Positions 35,167 to 45,236 of a DNA stretch of 64,000 nucleotides are shown one piece after another (position 1 is the stretch's first letter; the number at the start of each line of letters is the position of its first letter). The notes beneath the pieces were generated by a model. It searched no databases. It saw only the letters and a program-made list of their open reading frames with translations, and was not told the DNA's origin. The translations under genes were made by a program, and so were the position numbers. The stretch covers positions 62,001 through 126,000 of the forward strand of contig LJZQ01000001.1 in NCBI GenBank assembly GCA_001314845.1. Reading direction: 5' to 3'. The DNA is from Marinobacter excellens HL-55 (GTDB lineage: Bacteria; Pseudomonadota; Gammaproteobacteria; Pseudomonadales; Oleiphilaceae).

Positions 35167-36792
35167 TTACACACCCTTTTCAGGCTCCGTCGACGGCTCA
35201 TCGGATTCCTGCTCATCCGACGCCGGGAATCCCTGGTCACCGAGGTGATCGTTCTCTGCCAGTAATCGAAGCAGCCGCTCCCGGGTCATCGCCTCGTGCA
35301 ATTCAATTTGTCGCTGCTCGTTGCGCAGCGACTTCAACAACGCAACCGCCATAAAGATCATCAGCACCATGAACGGAAAGGCCGCCAGTATCGATATGGT
35401 CTGCAGCGCCTGAAGTCCGCCGCTGAGCAGCAACACACCGGCCACCGACACCTGCACCACACCCCAGGTTACCCGGGACCAGCGTTTGGGGTTAAGCACG
35501 CCCTTGCTGGTGAACATGCCCAGCACAAAGGTCGCCGAGTTGGCCGAGGTGATCACAAACAGAACAATCAGCACCAGCATCAGGCCACCAATGATGGTGG
35601 TGCCCGGCAGATAATCCAGGGTCGCAAACAGCGCCGAGCTCATCTCGGTCACCACCGCATCGCCCAGGGCCGCACCCTCAAACAGCTCGAAGTACAACGC
35701 CGATCCACCGAAGATAGAAAACCAGACAATACTCAGCAACACCGGCATACCGATGACACCGAAGACAAACTCCCGAATGGTCCGCCCCCGGGAAATGCGG
35801 GCAATGAAGCTGCCGACAAACGGCGCCCAGGACAGCCCCCAGGCCCAGTAGAAAATAGTCCAGCGCTCTACCCAGTCATCCCCGGTGTAGGGGGTCATCA
35901 CCAGGCTCATGCCCACCATGTTGGCAAAATAATCGCCAATGGCGTTGGTCATGGCCGCGGTAATAAAGTCGGTCGGGCCGAAGAAAAACACAAACACCAT
36001 CAGGCCGGCCGCCAGCAGCATGTTGGCATCACTGATGTATCGAATGCCGCTTTCCAGCGGCGCCAGTGCGCACAGCAGGAACACCGCGGCAACACCCGCC
36101 AGGATGAACAGCTGTTGGCTGACACCAAAGGCCAGGCCAGCCACCGATTCCAGGCCACTGTTGATCTGGATAACGCCCAAACCCAGCGTCGTTGCCACCC
36201 CGAACACGGTCGAGACAACGGCCAGAATGTTGATGGAATGGCCGATCCCCGAGTCCACCCTGTTGCCGATGGTTGAGCGAAAGGCCTCACTGATCAACCC
36301 TGGACGCTGCAGGCGAAAACGCACATAGGCAATAGCCAGGCCCACCAGGGCAAAGTTGGCCCACTGGTGAAAACCCCAGTGAAACAGAGAATAACGCATG
36401 GCCATGCTGGCCGCTTGCGGACTGCGCGGCTCAGCCGAATCAAACGGTGGTGCCACAAAGTGACTCATGGGCTCCGCCACCGCCCAGAACACCAAACCCA
36501 CACCCATGCCCGCCGAAAAAATCATGCCTAGCCAGGTCAGGTAGGAGAACTCCGGCGCCTCGCCGTCGGCGCCCAGGCGGATCTTGCCGTAATTGCCGGC
36601 CGCCACCGCAATGCAGAACACCAGAAAGCCCGAGGTCGCAAACAGATATAGCCAGCCGAAATGAAGCGTAGTGAATTCCAGGGCCTGATGGGCGTAATGG
36701 GACAACTGGTCGGGCATCAGCCCGCCGGCTACCACAAAGATAAGCAGCAGAACAAACGAACTGTAGAACACCCAGCCGGGGCGTTGACTCAT
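35167..36792 (-). CDS. BCCT family transporter (betaine/choline/carnitine type)
   Basis: 541 residues with 12 predicted membrane segments. The family motif W-A-W-G-L-S-W-A-P-F-V-G followed by F-I-A-R-I-S-R-G-R-T-I-R-E-F lies at about 320-350. The glycine-rich first-helix region M-I-F-S-A-G-M-G-V-G-L-V-F-W matches Na+-coupled family members. The C-terminal tail (about 490-541) is acidic and may be regulatory. The transporter imports quaternary ammonium compounds or related osmolytes; the exact substrate is not deducible, and no betaine or choline catabolic genes are adjacent. An osmoprotection role suits a marine host. Confidence 0.9.
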   Translation of the reverse strand: MSQRPGWVFYSSFVLLLIFVVAGGLMPDQLSHYAHQALEFTTLHFGWLYLFATSGFLVFCIAVAAGNYGKIRLGADGEAPEFSYLTWLGMIFSAGMGVGLVFWAVAEPMSHFVAPPFDSAEPRSPQAASMAMRYSLFHWGFHQWANFALVGLAIAYVRFRLQRPGLISEAFRSTIGNRVDSGIGHSINILAVVSTVFGVATTLGLGVIQINSGLESVAGLAFGVSQQLFILAGVAAVFLLCALAPLESGIRYISDANMLLAAGLMVFVFFFGPTDFITAAMTNAIGDYFANMVGMSLVMTPYTGDDWVERWTIFYWAWGLSWAPFVGSFIARISRGRTIREFVFGVIGMPVLLSIVWFSIFGGSALYFELFEGAALGDAVVTEMSSALFATLDYLPGTTIIGGLMLVLIVLFVITSANSATFVLGMFTSKGVLNPKRWSRVTWGVVQVSVAGVLLLSGGLQALQTISILAAFPFMVLMIFMAVALLKSLRNEQRQIELHEAMTRERLLRLLAENDHLGDQGFPASDEQESDEPSTEPEKGV

Positions 36793-36886
36793 ATATAAAC
36801 CTGATTATTCGGTGGCTTTAAAATGCTTGTACCGAACCATTCTAGCCACTTTGGGCTGGGCTTCCGAGTAGCGTGTCCGAACTAAC

Positions 36887-36921
36887 AAAAAACCCCGGGC
36901 AGATTCAGTATCGGCCCGGGG
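36887..36921 (-). terminator. Rho-independent terminator of the copper-receptor gene
   Basis: On the minus strand an 8-bp perfect stem (GCCCGGGG-type arms at 36893-36900 and 36914-36921) is followed by T6. It lies about 50 bp beyond the receptor stop and insulates the BCCT gene downstream. Confidence 0.88.
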
Positions 36922-36972
36922 CACAATGTCACCCGCCAGCTATGAGAAGCGGGCAACCGCCATAAACCAGTC

Positions 36973-39003
36973 CTACCAGCGCGCCGTCAATGCCGCCCGA
37001 ACGGTGCGGCCCGGTTCGTTGACCCGGAACACGCCACTGTCCGACAGGTTGTCTTTGCTGACATGGTAGGCCCAGGTGTTGTCAAAAACGTTATCAACCG
37101 CCCAGGTAAGGCTCAGGTTGGCCATTAGCGGATGAGTGCCTGACAGGTTGAACACGCCGTAACCAGGCGAGGTGCTCGGATCCAGGCCGGAGTCCAGGTC
37201 TACCCGGTCCTGCCGGCGCGCCAGCTGCCACTCGGCTTCCAGCGTGTGCCCCTGATGATGCCAGGCCAGTGTCTGGATAAACTGAATGGGCGGAATTCGG
37301 GGCAAGGCACTGTCTGTGTCACGGTTTTCACCCCGCACAGATGCCAGATTGCCACTGGCACTCCAGGTGCCATTGCTCCAACCCAGCGCGGCTTCTACCC
37401 CGAGCAGGCGGGCATCGATGTTGGTGTAGCGGGTGTCGGTCACTTCCGCCGGCGTGCCGTTTACCATCGCAGTCCGCCTGGTATCGAACCGGTAGACGTA
37501 ATCATCGACCTGATCAATCCACACGGTCGGGCGCCAGTTCCAGTTGCCTGCGCGGCCCGACAGACTGGCTTCCAGCTTGTGGTGCTTCTCGGTCTCCAGA
37601 TCCGGGTTGCCGATCCACGACCCCCTCATGGTTTTCTGGGCAACGTAGCGTTCATTCACACTCGGCGAGCGAACACTGTGACTGGCGGTGACCTCCAGTA
37701 CGCGAGCCGGCGAAAAACGCCATTCTCCGGTGACAAAGCCGCTGACATTATCGTCATTCGCTTCCGTATCCGTTGCACCGTAGGCGCTGGCGTATAACCC
37801 GGCCGGTGACAACATCATGCCCCCAGGCATTGGTGTAAAGCTTTGGTCCGCCCGGGTGGCGTCCATCTCCACCCGGTCATAACGGATGCCGGCACCCAGC
37901 CGGGTGTTTACCCGAATCTGATGGAACGCCTCAACAAAAACGCCAACGCGATCCCGCTCCACGCCCGGCCACATCAATGAGCCTTCATTGCTCAGGTTCA
38001 TGCCATTCAACATGGTGGCGTCCCACTCATTGCGCTCCACATCCACACCGATGGCGATATCTTTGGTGTAATTAATGGTCTGATCCAGCGTCAGCCGGGC
38101 ACCCTGGGTCCGGGTTTCTGAGTTGGTCAGCATCTTCATGGGCGATTCACGCAAACTGAAGTTGTCCATGACATGATCCACGTCTGCCTGCCAGGTCATC
38201 ATGTTCCAGCCGCCGTCCGCCACCGGCGCGCCCACTTCCAGACGATACATATCGGTGTCTGTCTTCGGCGCATCCATGCCCCGGCCCGGAAATTTCACAT
38301 CCCGCTCTTCCTGCCGACTGACAAGGCCTTTGACAAAAAATCCGTTATCCGCTGTCCAGGCCGCATCCACCCGGCCTTCAGTGTTTTCATAGGAACTGCG
38401 TACATCATTGCCGTCGCCGTCCTGGTAATCATCGGCTTCGTCGTAGCCCGCAGCGAGGCGGACAAAGGTGTCCTTGCTGCCGGTGGCGACACTGCCGTTA
38501 ACCAGTCTGGCCTGGGCGTTGTCTGAGCCGCCTAGGGTGAGGTGGCCGATTGTCCGGTTGTCATTGGCAAAGGCCGGGGCCGCCGTGGTTGCAACAATTT
38601 GGCCGCCGGCAATCGGCCCCCAGCGCAGGGTACGGTTACCCGTACGCACCTCCAGCACCGGTGCCAAAGAGGTGCTCAAACGGCTGGTCGGCGGGTCCAT
38701 CCGGCTTGGGCAGGCCCCTTCCACACGCATGCCATCCAGCACAACATCCACCCGTTCCTCATTCTGGCCACGAATAACCGGATCCAAACCCCTTCCGCCC
38801 ATGCGCGACAAGGACACCGAGCTGTTTACGGCCAATCGCTCCACCGGCTCTGACTGCACGGCTGCCGCGGACAGTCTTGCAGCTTCTGCAGACTGACCCT
38901 CGGTAACCCGAATCAATAATGCATCTTCTGCCTGAACAGCGGGCGTCACGGCGCAACCGGCTAACGCGAGGCCGATACAACGCACCATTGGTGTTTTCTT
39001 CAT
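36973..39003 (-). CDS. oprC: TonB-dependent copper receptor (OprC/NosA-like)
   Basis: 676 residues: signal peptide (cleavage near V-Q-A-E), plug domain (about 45-150) and 22-strand barrel ending in aromatic W. It matches OprC/NosA through the plug segment V-V-L-D-G-M-R-V-E-G-A-C-P-S-R-M-D-P-P-T-S. In OprC a C-x3-M in the plug and an H-x-M in the barrel bind Cu(I); here the same pairs appear as Cys98/Met102 and His277/Met279 (D-H-V-M-D-N). The N-terminal ~45 residues before the plug lack an obvious TonB-box match. The protein should import copper across the outer membrane, feeding cuproenzymes. Its own terminator follows, so it is monocistronic. Confidence 0.9.
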   Translation of the reverse strand: MKKTPMVRCIGLALAGCAVTPAVQAEDALLIRVTEGQSAEAARLSAAAVQSEPVERLAVNSSVSLSRMGGRGLDPVIRGQNEERVDVVLDGMRVEGACPSRMDPPTSRLSTSLAPVLEVRTGNRTLRWGPIAGGQIVATTAAPAFANDNRTIGHLTLGGSDNAQARLVNGSVATGSKDTFVRLAAGYDEADDYQDGDGNDVRSSYENTEGRVDAAWTADNGFFVKGLVSRQEERDVKFPGRGMDAPKTDTDMYRLEVGAPVADGGWNMMTWQADVDHVMDNFSLRESPMKMLTNSETRTQGARLTLDQTINYTKDIAIGVDVERNEWDATMLNGMNLSNEGSLMWPGVERDRVGVFVEAFHQIRVNTRLGAGIRYDRVEMDATRADQSFTPMPGGMMLSPAGLYASAYGATDTEANDDNVSGFVTGEWRFSPARVLEVTASHSVRSPSVNERYVAQKTMRGSWIGNPDLETEKHHKLEASLSGRAGNWNWRPTVWIDQVDDYVYRFDTRRTAMVNGTPAEVTDTRYTNIDARLLGVEAALGWSNGTWSASGNLASVRGENRDTDSALPRIPPIQFIQTLAWHHQGHTLEAEWQLARRQDRVDLDSGLDPSTSPGYGVFNLSGTHPLMANLSLTWAVDNVFDNTWAYHVSKDNLSDSGVFRVNEPGRTVRAALTARW

Positions 39004-39250
39004 GCGGGAGGGTCCTTGTGAGTTCCTGATATGCTTGTTAACACTGCACTACAGGAATTTTAAGTCGCTCCTTCGCCGATGGCGTGAGGCACGATGCCGC
39101 ACCCCCCAAGAGGTATTCCGCAAGTGGCCTATTGAATATATTACAAGTGTCTTACTTGCCAACTATCGCTCAATTATGGTGCAATCACTGCCCTTTTTTT
39201 GGGCATCCGCATTTTCGTGCGGCTTTCAATACGCGTATTCCGAGGGCTGA

Positions 39251-40606
<1,356 letters not shown>

Positions 40607-40613
40607 TCCGGCC

Positions 40614-43184
40614 ATGAACGGCGAAGAACCTTTCCAGCCTGCAGACCGGGTATCCACCGGACTGGCCGGGCTGGATGAGGTTCTTGATGGCCTTCGAATC
40701 GGCGATAATGTGGTCTGGCGTGTGTCTGACCTGGACGACTATCGTCGATTCGTCCTGTCTTTTGTTGAAGCGGCCTCTGACGCTGACCGCCAGATCATAT
40801 ACCTCCGTTTTGGCCAACATCCTCCGATAATTCAGCAGCACCCTTCGGTAAGAACCATCGAAATCGATGCCCTTGGCGGTTTCGAGAGCTTCACCAGCCG
40901 TGTCTGGCATTTGATTGAGCAACACGGTCGCGGCGCCTTTTACGTGTGTGACAGCCTGAGCGAACTGCTCAATGCCTGGGCCACCGATGCCATGGTGGGC
41001 AACTTTTTCCGGGTGGTGTGCCCGTTCCTGTTCGAGCTCGACACCGTGGCCTGGTTTGCCCTGCATCCAGACCGCCATTCGCGCGTGACTCTGGATCGTA
41101 TTCGTCAGACCACCCAGGTGATGATTGACGTTCAGCGCCATGGCGACAACGTCCAGATTCAGCCCATCAAGGCCTGGCGCAGACAATCGCCCACCATGTT
41201 CCTGCCCCACCGTGAGCAGGACGGGCAGTTTCAACCGATCACAGACAGCAGTGATGCCACGCGCCTGCAAGCCAGCCTGGAACAGGAGTATCCGCAGCGA
41301 CAGCCTTTACTGGACTACTGGGACCGCCTGTTCCAGGAAGCCAGCCGTGCCCTGGCCGAAGGTGATGAGCACTGCATCAATGACCTCCAGGAGCAGGTGC
41401 TCCAGGTGCTGATCAGCCGGGACACACGGATTCTGGAGCTGGCCCGGCGCTACCTGACACTAGAGGACCTGTTGGGCATTCGCAGCCGCCTGGTTGGCAG
41501 CGGCTACATCGGCGGAAAAGCCACCGGGATGCTGATCGCCCGCAACATTCTGCTGAACGATGCGCCCGAGCAATGGCTGCAACAACTGGAACCTCACGAT
41601 TCCAGCTACCTTGGCACCGATGCCTATTACGCCTTTTTGGTGCACAACGGACTTTGGCCGGCCATCATGCGCCAGCGTTCGGAAGCTGGCTATCTGAGTG
41701 AAGCGCCCGCGCTGCGCGAAGGCATTCTGGCCGGGGCGTTCCCGAACGAAATCCGGACTGAACTGGAGCGTTTACTGGATCATTATGGCCAGTACCCAAT
41801 CCTGGTGCGCTCCTCGAGCTTGCAGGAAGATGGCTTTGGCAACGCCTTTGCCGGCAAATACGAGAGTGTTTTTCTGGTCAACCAGGGCTCACCAGAGCAA
41901 CGGCTGACCGCGCTGGAAAACGCGGTTCGCCAGGTTTACGCCTCGTCCATGAGCGAAGACGCCCTGGTGTACCGCAAGCAACGGGGGCTGGACCAGCGGG
42001 AAGAGCCCATGGCGCTGTTGATCCAGCGCGTTAACGGGCGCTTTCACGGTCGCTACTATTTGCCCGATGCCGCCGGTGTGGGAGTATCCCGCAACACCTT
42101 CGCCTGGGACAGCAACATGGACCCGAAGGCGGGCATGGTCCGACTGGTGATGGGGCTCGGCACCCGGGCGGTGGACCGGATCGAAGGCGACCATGCCTGC
42201 GTGATGGCGCTGGATCATCCAATGCGGCAACCGTTCCGCAACCAGGATGAAAGCTACCGGTTTTCCCAACATCTTGTAGATGTGCTGGATCTGAAACAAG
42301 GCATCTTAAACACCCGCCCCTTGAGTCAGCTGCTGGAAACCACCAAAGATTTGCCTATGGAGCACCTGGCCGAAGTGGACCGCGTTGCCAGCACCCGGGC
42401 CGAGCAGATTGGCCTGCAGGGACCGGTATGGCGGCTGACCTTCCGACCTCTGGTGCAGCGCAGTTCTTTCATCGCGCGGTTGTCTCACCTCCTGAAAACC
42501 CTTGAAGCCGGCTACCAGCATCCCGTGGATGTTGAATTTACCCTGCACCTGAATACCCAGGGCGAGCCCTCATTCAACCTGGTGCAATGTCGCCCTCTGG
42601 TCACCATTGGCGACACCGGTCCGGTGGTGATTCCTGACCAGTTAGCTGAGAGTCATCTGCTGTTCCGCACCCAGGGCCACTTCATGGGCGGCAATATCAA
42701 CCTCGCCATTGAGCGGGTAATCCGGGTAGATGCCTCTGCCTATGCCGAACTTACTACCAGCCAACGCTATGACGTTGCACGGCTGATCGGCGAGGAGGTG
42801 CGTTCCTCGGACGAACCCACCCTGCTGATCGGCCCGGGGCGCTGGGGTACCAGCAGTCCGGAGTTGGGTGTTCCGGTGCGATTCTCAGACATCGCCGGCG
42901 TTGCCGCCCTGGTCGAAGTCTCGGAAAAAGCCGGCGACATGGTTCCTGATCTGTCCTATGGTTCGCACTTTTTCCAGGATCTGGTAGAAACCGGCATTGC
43001 CTACGCGGCACTGTTCCCGGAAAACAGCCACTGCCAGTATTATCCCGAGCGCCTGTTGCCGGAGTCTGCCCGGAAACAGACCAGCTCCCATCCGGCCATC
43101 CGGGTGCATCATCTGGGGCAGCGGCACCTGCAACTGACCGGTGATGTGATTCGTCAGCAACTGGCGTGTTACTTCCCCGATTGA
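40614..43184 (+). CDS. Fusion of a degenerate KaiC-like domain and a PEP synthase-type ATP-grasp domain
   Basis: 856 residues. Residues 1-190 begin like KaiC/RecA ATPases (V-S-T-G-L-A-G-L-D-E-V-L-D-G-L), but where a Walker A should follow there is I-G-D-N-V-V-W-R-V with no GxxxxGK[ST]; a Walker B-like V-C-D-S-L-S-E-L survives at 111-118. The middle (about 280-600) is a PPDK_N/PEP-synthase ATP-binding domain with Y-I-G-G-K-A-T-G-M, L-V-R-S-S-S-L-Q-E-D and V-Q-C-R-P-L. The phosphohistidine swivel and PEP/pyruvate TIM-barrel domains of true PEP synthases are absent; instead about 250 residues of unrecognised sequence follow, with G-P-G-R-W-G-T-S-S. It is probably not a PEP synthase. It sits 7 nt after gdhA. 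Confidence 0.8.
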   Translation: MNGEEPFQPADRVSTGLAGLDEVLDGLRIGDNVVWRVSDLDDYRRFVLSFVEAASDADRQIIYLRFGQHPPIIQQHPSVRTIEIDALGGFESFTSRVWHLIEQHGRGAFYVCDSLSELLNAWATDAMVGNFFRVVCPFLFELDTVAWFALHPDRHSRVTLDRIRQTTQVMIDVQRHGDNVQIQPIKAWRRQSPTMFLPHREQDGQFQPITDSSDATRLQASLEQEYPQRQPLLDYWDRLFQEASRALAEGDEHCINDLQEQVLQVLISRDTRILELARRYLTLEDLLGIRSRLVGSGYIGGKATGMLIARNILLNDAPEQWLQQLEPHDSSYLGTDAYYAFLVHNGLWPAIMRQRSEAGYLSEAPALREGILAGAFPNEIRTELERLLDHYGQYPILVRSSSLQEDGFGNAFAGKYESVFLVNQGSPEQRLTALENAVRQVYASSMSEDALVYRKQRGLDQREEPMALLIQRVNGRFHGRYYLPDAAGVGVSRNTFAWDSNMDPKAGMVRLVMGLGTRAVDRIEGDHACVMALDHPMRQPFRNQDESYRFSQHLVDVLDLKQGILNTRPLSQLLETTKDLPMEHLAEVDRVASTRAEQIGLQGPVWRLTFRPLVQRSSFIARLSHLLKTLEAGYQHPVDVEFTLHLNTQGEPSFNLVQCRPLVTIGDTGPVVIPDQLAESHLLFRTQGHFMGGNINLAIERVIRVDASAYAELTTSQRYDVARLIGEEVRSSDEPTLLIGPGRWGTSSPELGVPVRFSDIAGVAALVEVSEKAGDMVPDLSYGSHFFQDLVETGIAYAALFPENSHCQYYPERLLPESARKQTSSHPAIRVHHLGQRHLQLTGDVIRQQLACYFPD

Positions 43185-43247
43185 TCGCAGACAAGCCGGC
43201 TCATTTTTCCCAACCGGTTCGTCGTGACGGCTGCTAGAATGCCGACT

Positions 43248-44516
43248 ATGGAATGGCTTACACACTCTCAGACCGGTTTTCGCCAGGCAGCCCGCTACTT
43301 GCTGGGGATGCGGCTGGCCATCATCAGCACCCTGCTGATCGCTGTGGCGGTCGCCGAAACCACCATCACTCTTGCCCATCGGGCCGAAGCCCTGATTCTT
43401 TGCCTGCTGTACGCGGTACTGGCCACCCTGGGCTGGCTCTGGTTCAGCCGAAAGCCCCCACAAGGTTCACTGCCGGTCAGTTTGTCATTGTCTGCAGACC
43501 TGCTATTGATCGGGCTCTGGCTGTTTTTCACCGGCGGCTACACCAACCCCCTGGTGTCACTGCTGTTGCTGCCCATTGCTGTGGCTATCATCCTGGTGCC
43601 CAGCCGCCAGAGCATCGTGCTGACCCTGACGGGCATTGCCGTCTATACCGCGTTAGTGCTCTGGCACGCCCCGGTGATGCACGATCACCAGCACGCAGAC
43701 CTGGCCCAGCTTCACCTCGTCGGCATGTGGGTAACCTTTGCGCTGACCGCCGCCATTTTACTTCTGGTGGTCGGCACCCTGGCACGCCGGCTCCGCCTGC
43801 AACAAAGCCAGCTGTCGGATTTCCGGGAAGACCGCCTGCGGGATGAACAGATCATTTCGCTGGGCTTATCGGCAGCAGCAGTGGCGCATCGCCTGGGCAC
43901 GCCGCTGAACACCCTGACATTGTTACTGGACGAAATCCGCGCTCACAGCGCCGGGAACACAAGCAAGGAACTGGACGACGACCTCGCTCTGATGGACCAG
44001 CAACTGGCGTTGTGCAGCAGCCACCTGCAACAACTCACCAAAGCCGCCGTAGAAGCCAGAACCGACCAGCTTGAACAGCTGCCCGTTCAGGCATGGCTCA
44101 AGCGCCTGCGCGAGTCGGCGACGTTGCTCTGGCCATCCGGCCCCATTAACTGGTCAAACAACCATCCGGACGCCATCATAGCGGTAGATGCCACCGTGGA
44201 TCAGGCCGTACTGAACCTGCTGGCCAACGCCCTGACCGCAAGTCCTGACTGGGTTGCCGTGAATTGTCGAGTGACCGAGCCCGGCCGACTGGAGTTGATC
44301 GTCGAAGATCACGGCGACGGCCTGACACTGCAAGGCGCCCCTGGTGAGGATATTGTCGATTCTCGCAACGGCCTGGGGGTCGGTCTGTTCCTGTCTAACG
44401 CCACGATTCAGCGATTGGGCGGCAACCTCAGAGCAAGGGCCAGTGAAACTGGCACCACCATGATGATTGATTTGCCCATTACCCGAAACAGCCTTTACAA
44501 GGAACTCTCGGAATGA
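43248..44516 (+). CDS. Redox-type sensor histidine kinase (RegB/PrrB/RoxS-like)
   Basis: 422 residues from the ATG at 43248 (43224 and 43239 are alternatives; no site has a strong ribosome signal). Five or six membrane segments fill residues 20-180, and the loop G-G-Y-T-N-P-L matches the quinone-sensing G-G-x-x-N-P-F region of RegB. The phospho-accepting H-box is A-V-A-H-R-L-G-T-P-L (His214); the N-box (N-L-L-A-N-A-L) and G-boxes (D-H-G-D-G-L, G-L-G-V-G-L-F-L) follow. The redox-active cysteine of RegB was not found in the H-box-proximal segment. It overlaps the response regulator by 4 nt and probably tunes respiration or redox genes. Confidence 0.9.
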   Translation: MEWLTHSQTGFRQAARYLLGMRLAIISTLLIAVAVAETTITLAHRAEALILCLLYAVLATLGWLWFSRKPPQGSLPVSLSLSADLLLIGLWLFFTGGYTNPLVSLLLLPIAVAIILVPSRQSIVLTLTGIAVYTALVLWHAPVMHDHQHADLAQLHLVGMWVTFALTAAILLLVVGTLARRLRLQQSQLSDFREDRLRDEQIISLGLSAAAVAHRLGTPLNTLTLLLDEIRAHSAGNTSKELDDDLALMDQQLALCSSHLQQLTKAAVEARTDQLEQLPVQAWLKRLRESATLLWPSGPINWSNNHPDAIIAVDATVDQAVLNLLANALTASPDWVAVNCRVTEPGRLELIVEDHGDGLTLQGAPGEDIVDSRNGLGVGLFLSNATIQRLGGNLRARASETGTTMMIDLPITRNSLYKELSE

Positions 44517-45046
44517 CCGCGCAAGAACATTGGCTGTTGATTGATGATGACCAGGCCTTTGTGCAGGTACTCTGCCGCTCACTTGCCCGGCAGGGCATTG
44601 ACGCGATCAGCGCTCACAATCGCAGCAGCGCACTTGAAGCCCTGAGCCAACACAGCTTTGATCGCTGCGTATTGGACCTGAATCTGGCCGGCGAGAGCGG
44701 TCTGCAGCTACTACCAGAGCTGCTCGCCCGTGACCCCGGGCTGGATGTGCTGGTGCTGACCGGTTACGGCAGCATTGCGACGGTGGTTGAAGCCATGCGC
44801 CGGGGCGCGGTGAATTATCTTTGCAAGCCGGTCACCGTCAATCAGCTGGTGAACGGTTTCGAACCTCTGGAAACACCACCCGCACTGCGACAGGAGCCAC
44901 CGTCAGTAGAGGAAATGGAATGGGAGCATATCCAGCGGGTGCTTACCGAAAATGACGGCAATATCTCCGCCACCGCTCGGGCACTGAACATGCACCGGCG
45001 AACCCTACAGCGAAAACTTCAGAAGCATTCCCGCTGGCGCGAGTGA
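44513..45046 (+). CDS. Response regulator with Fis-type HTH (RegA/PrrA/RoxR-like)
   Basis: 177 residues: a receiver domain (about 1-120) with acidic D-D-D at 11-13, phosphorylatable Asp55 in V-L-D-L-N-L, and the conserved T/Lys pair (V-L-T-G-Y-G, L-C-K-P-V). It is followed by a Fis-type helix-turn-helix (G-N-I-S-A-T-A-R-A-L-N-M-H-R-R-T-L-Q-R-K). No AAA+ domain is present, which is the RegA/ActR/PrrA/RoxR arrangement. It is partner to the kinase encoded just upstream. Targets in related bacteria include terminal oxidase and carbon/nitrogen metabolism genes; here gdhA and its neighbour lie directly upstream, but no binding site was identified. Confidence 0.92.
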   Translation: MTAQEHWLLIDDDQAFVQVLCRSLARQGIDAISAHNRSSALEALSQHSFDRCVLDLNLAGESGLQLLPELLARDPGLDVLVLTGYGSIATVVEAMRRGAVNYLCKPVTVNQLVNGFEPLETPPALRQEPPSVEEMEWEHIQRVLTENDGNISATARALNMHRRTLQRKLQKHSRWRE

Positions 45047-45057
45047 CCGCTGCCACC

Positions 45058-45090
45058 AATTGACGGTGAATTTCACCTGAAATTGACGAT
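45058..45090. repeat. Palindrome and direct repeats downstream of the response regulator
   Basis: GGTGAA-T-TTCACC forms a perfect 13-bp palindrome at 45065-45077, flanked by two copies of AATTGACG (45058-45065 and 45081-45088). It lies 11 bp after the regulator stop and about 150 bp before the next gene. It could be an operator for the downstream GGDEF-EAL gene. The remaining part of this 190- to 255-bp gap shows nothing else recognisable. Confidence 0.3.
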
Positions 45091-45236
45091 GATCAACAAG
45101 CCCCGCCCTTTGTCCAATGTTCTGACGGGCCAGATGCGGTAGCATCTCGCGCTGCCAACGCATTGCAATAAACGGACAAGACCACGCCAGCACACCGGAA
45201 TCTACGGAGATCTACAGCCGCCGTTAACTGTTATGC

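Noticed and set aside
42640..43184. C-terminal part of the KaiC-like/ATP-grasp protein considered as a PEP-binding domain
   Set aside because: The swivel histidine motif and the TIM-barrel motifs of PEP synthase are not present; the sequence after V-Q-C-R-P-L is unlike them.
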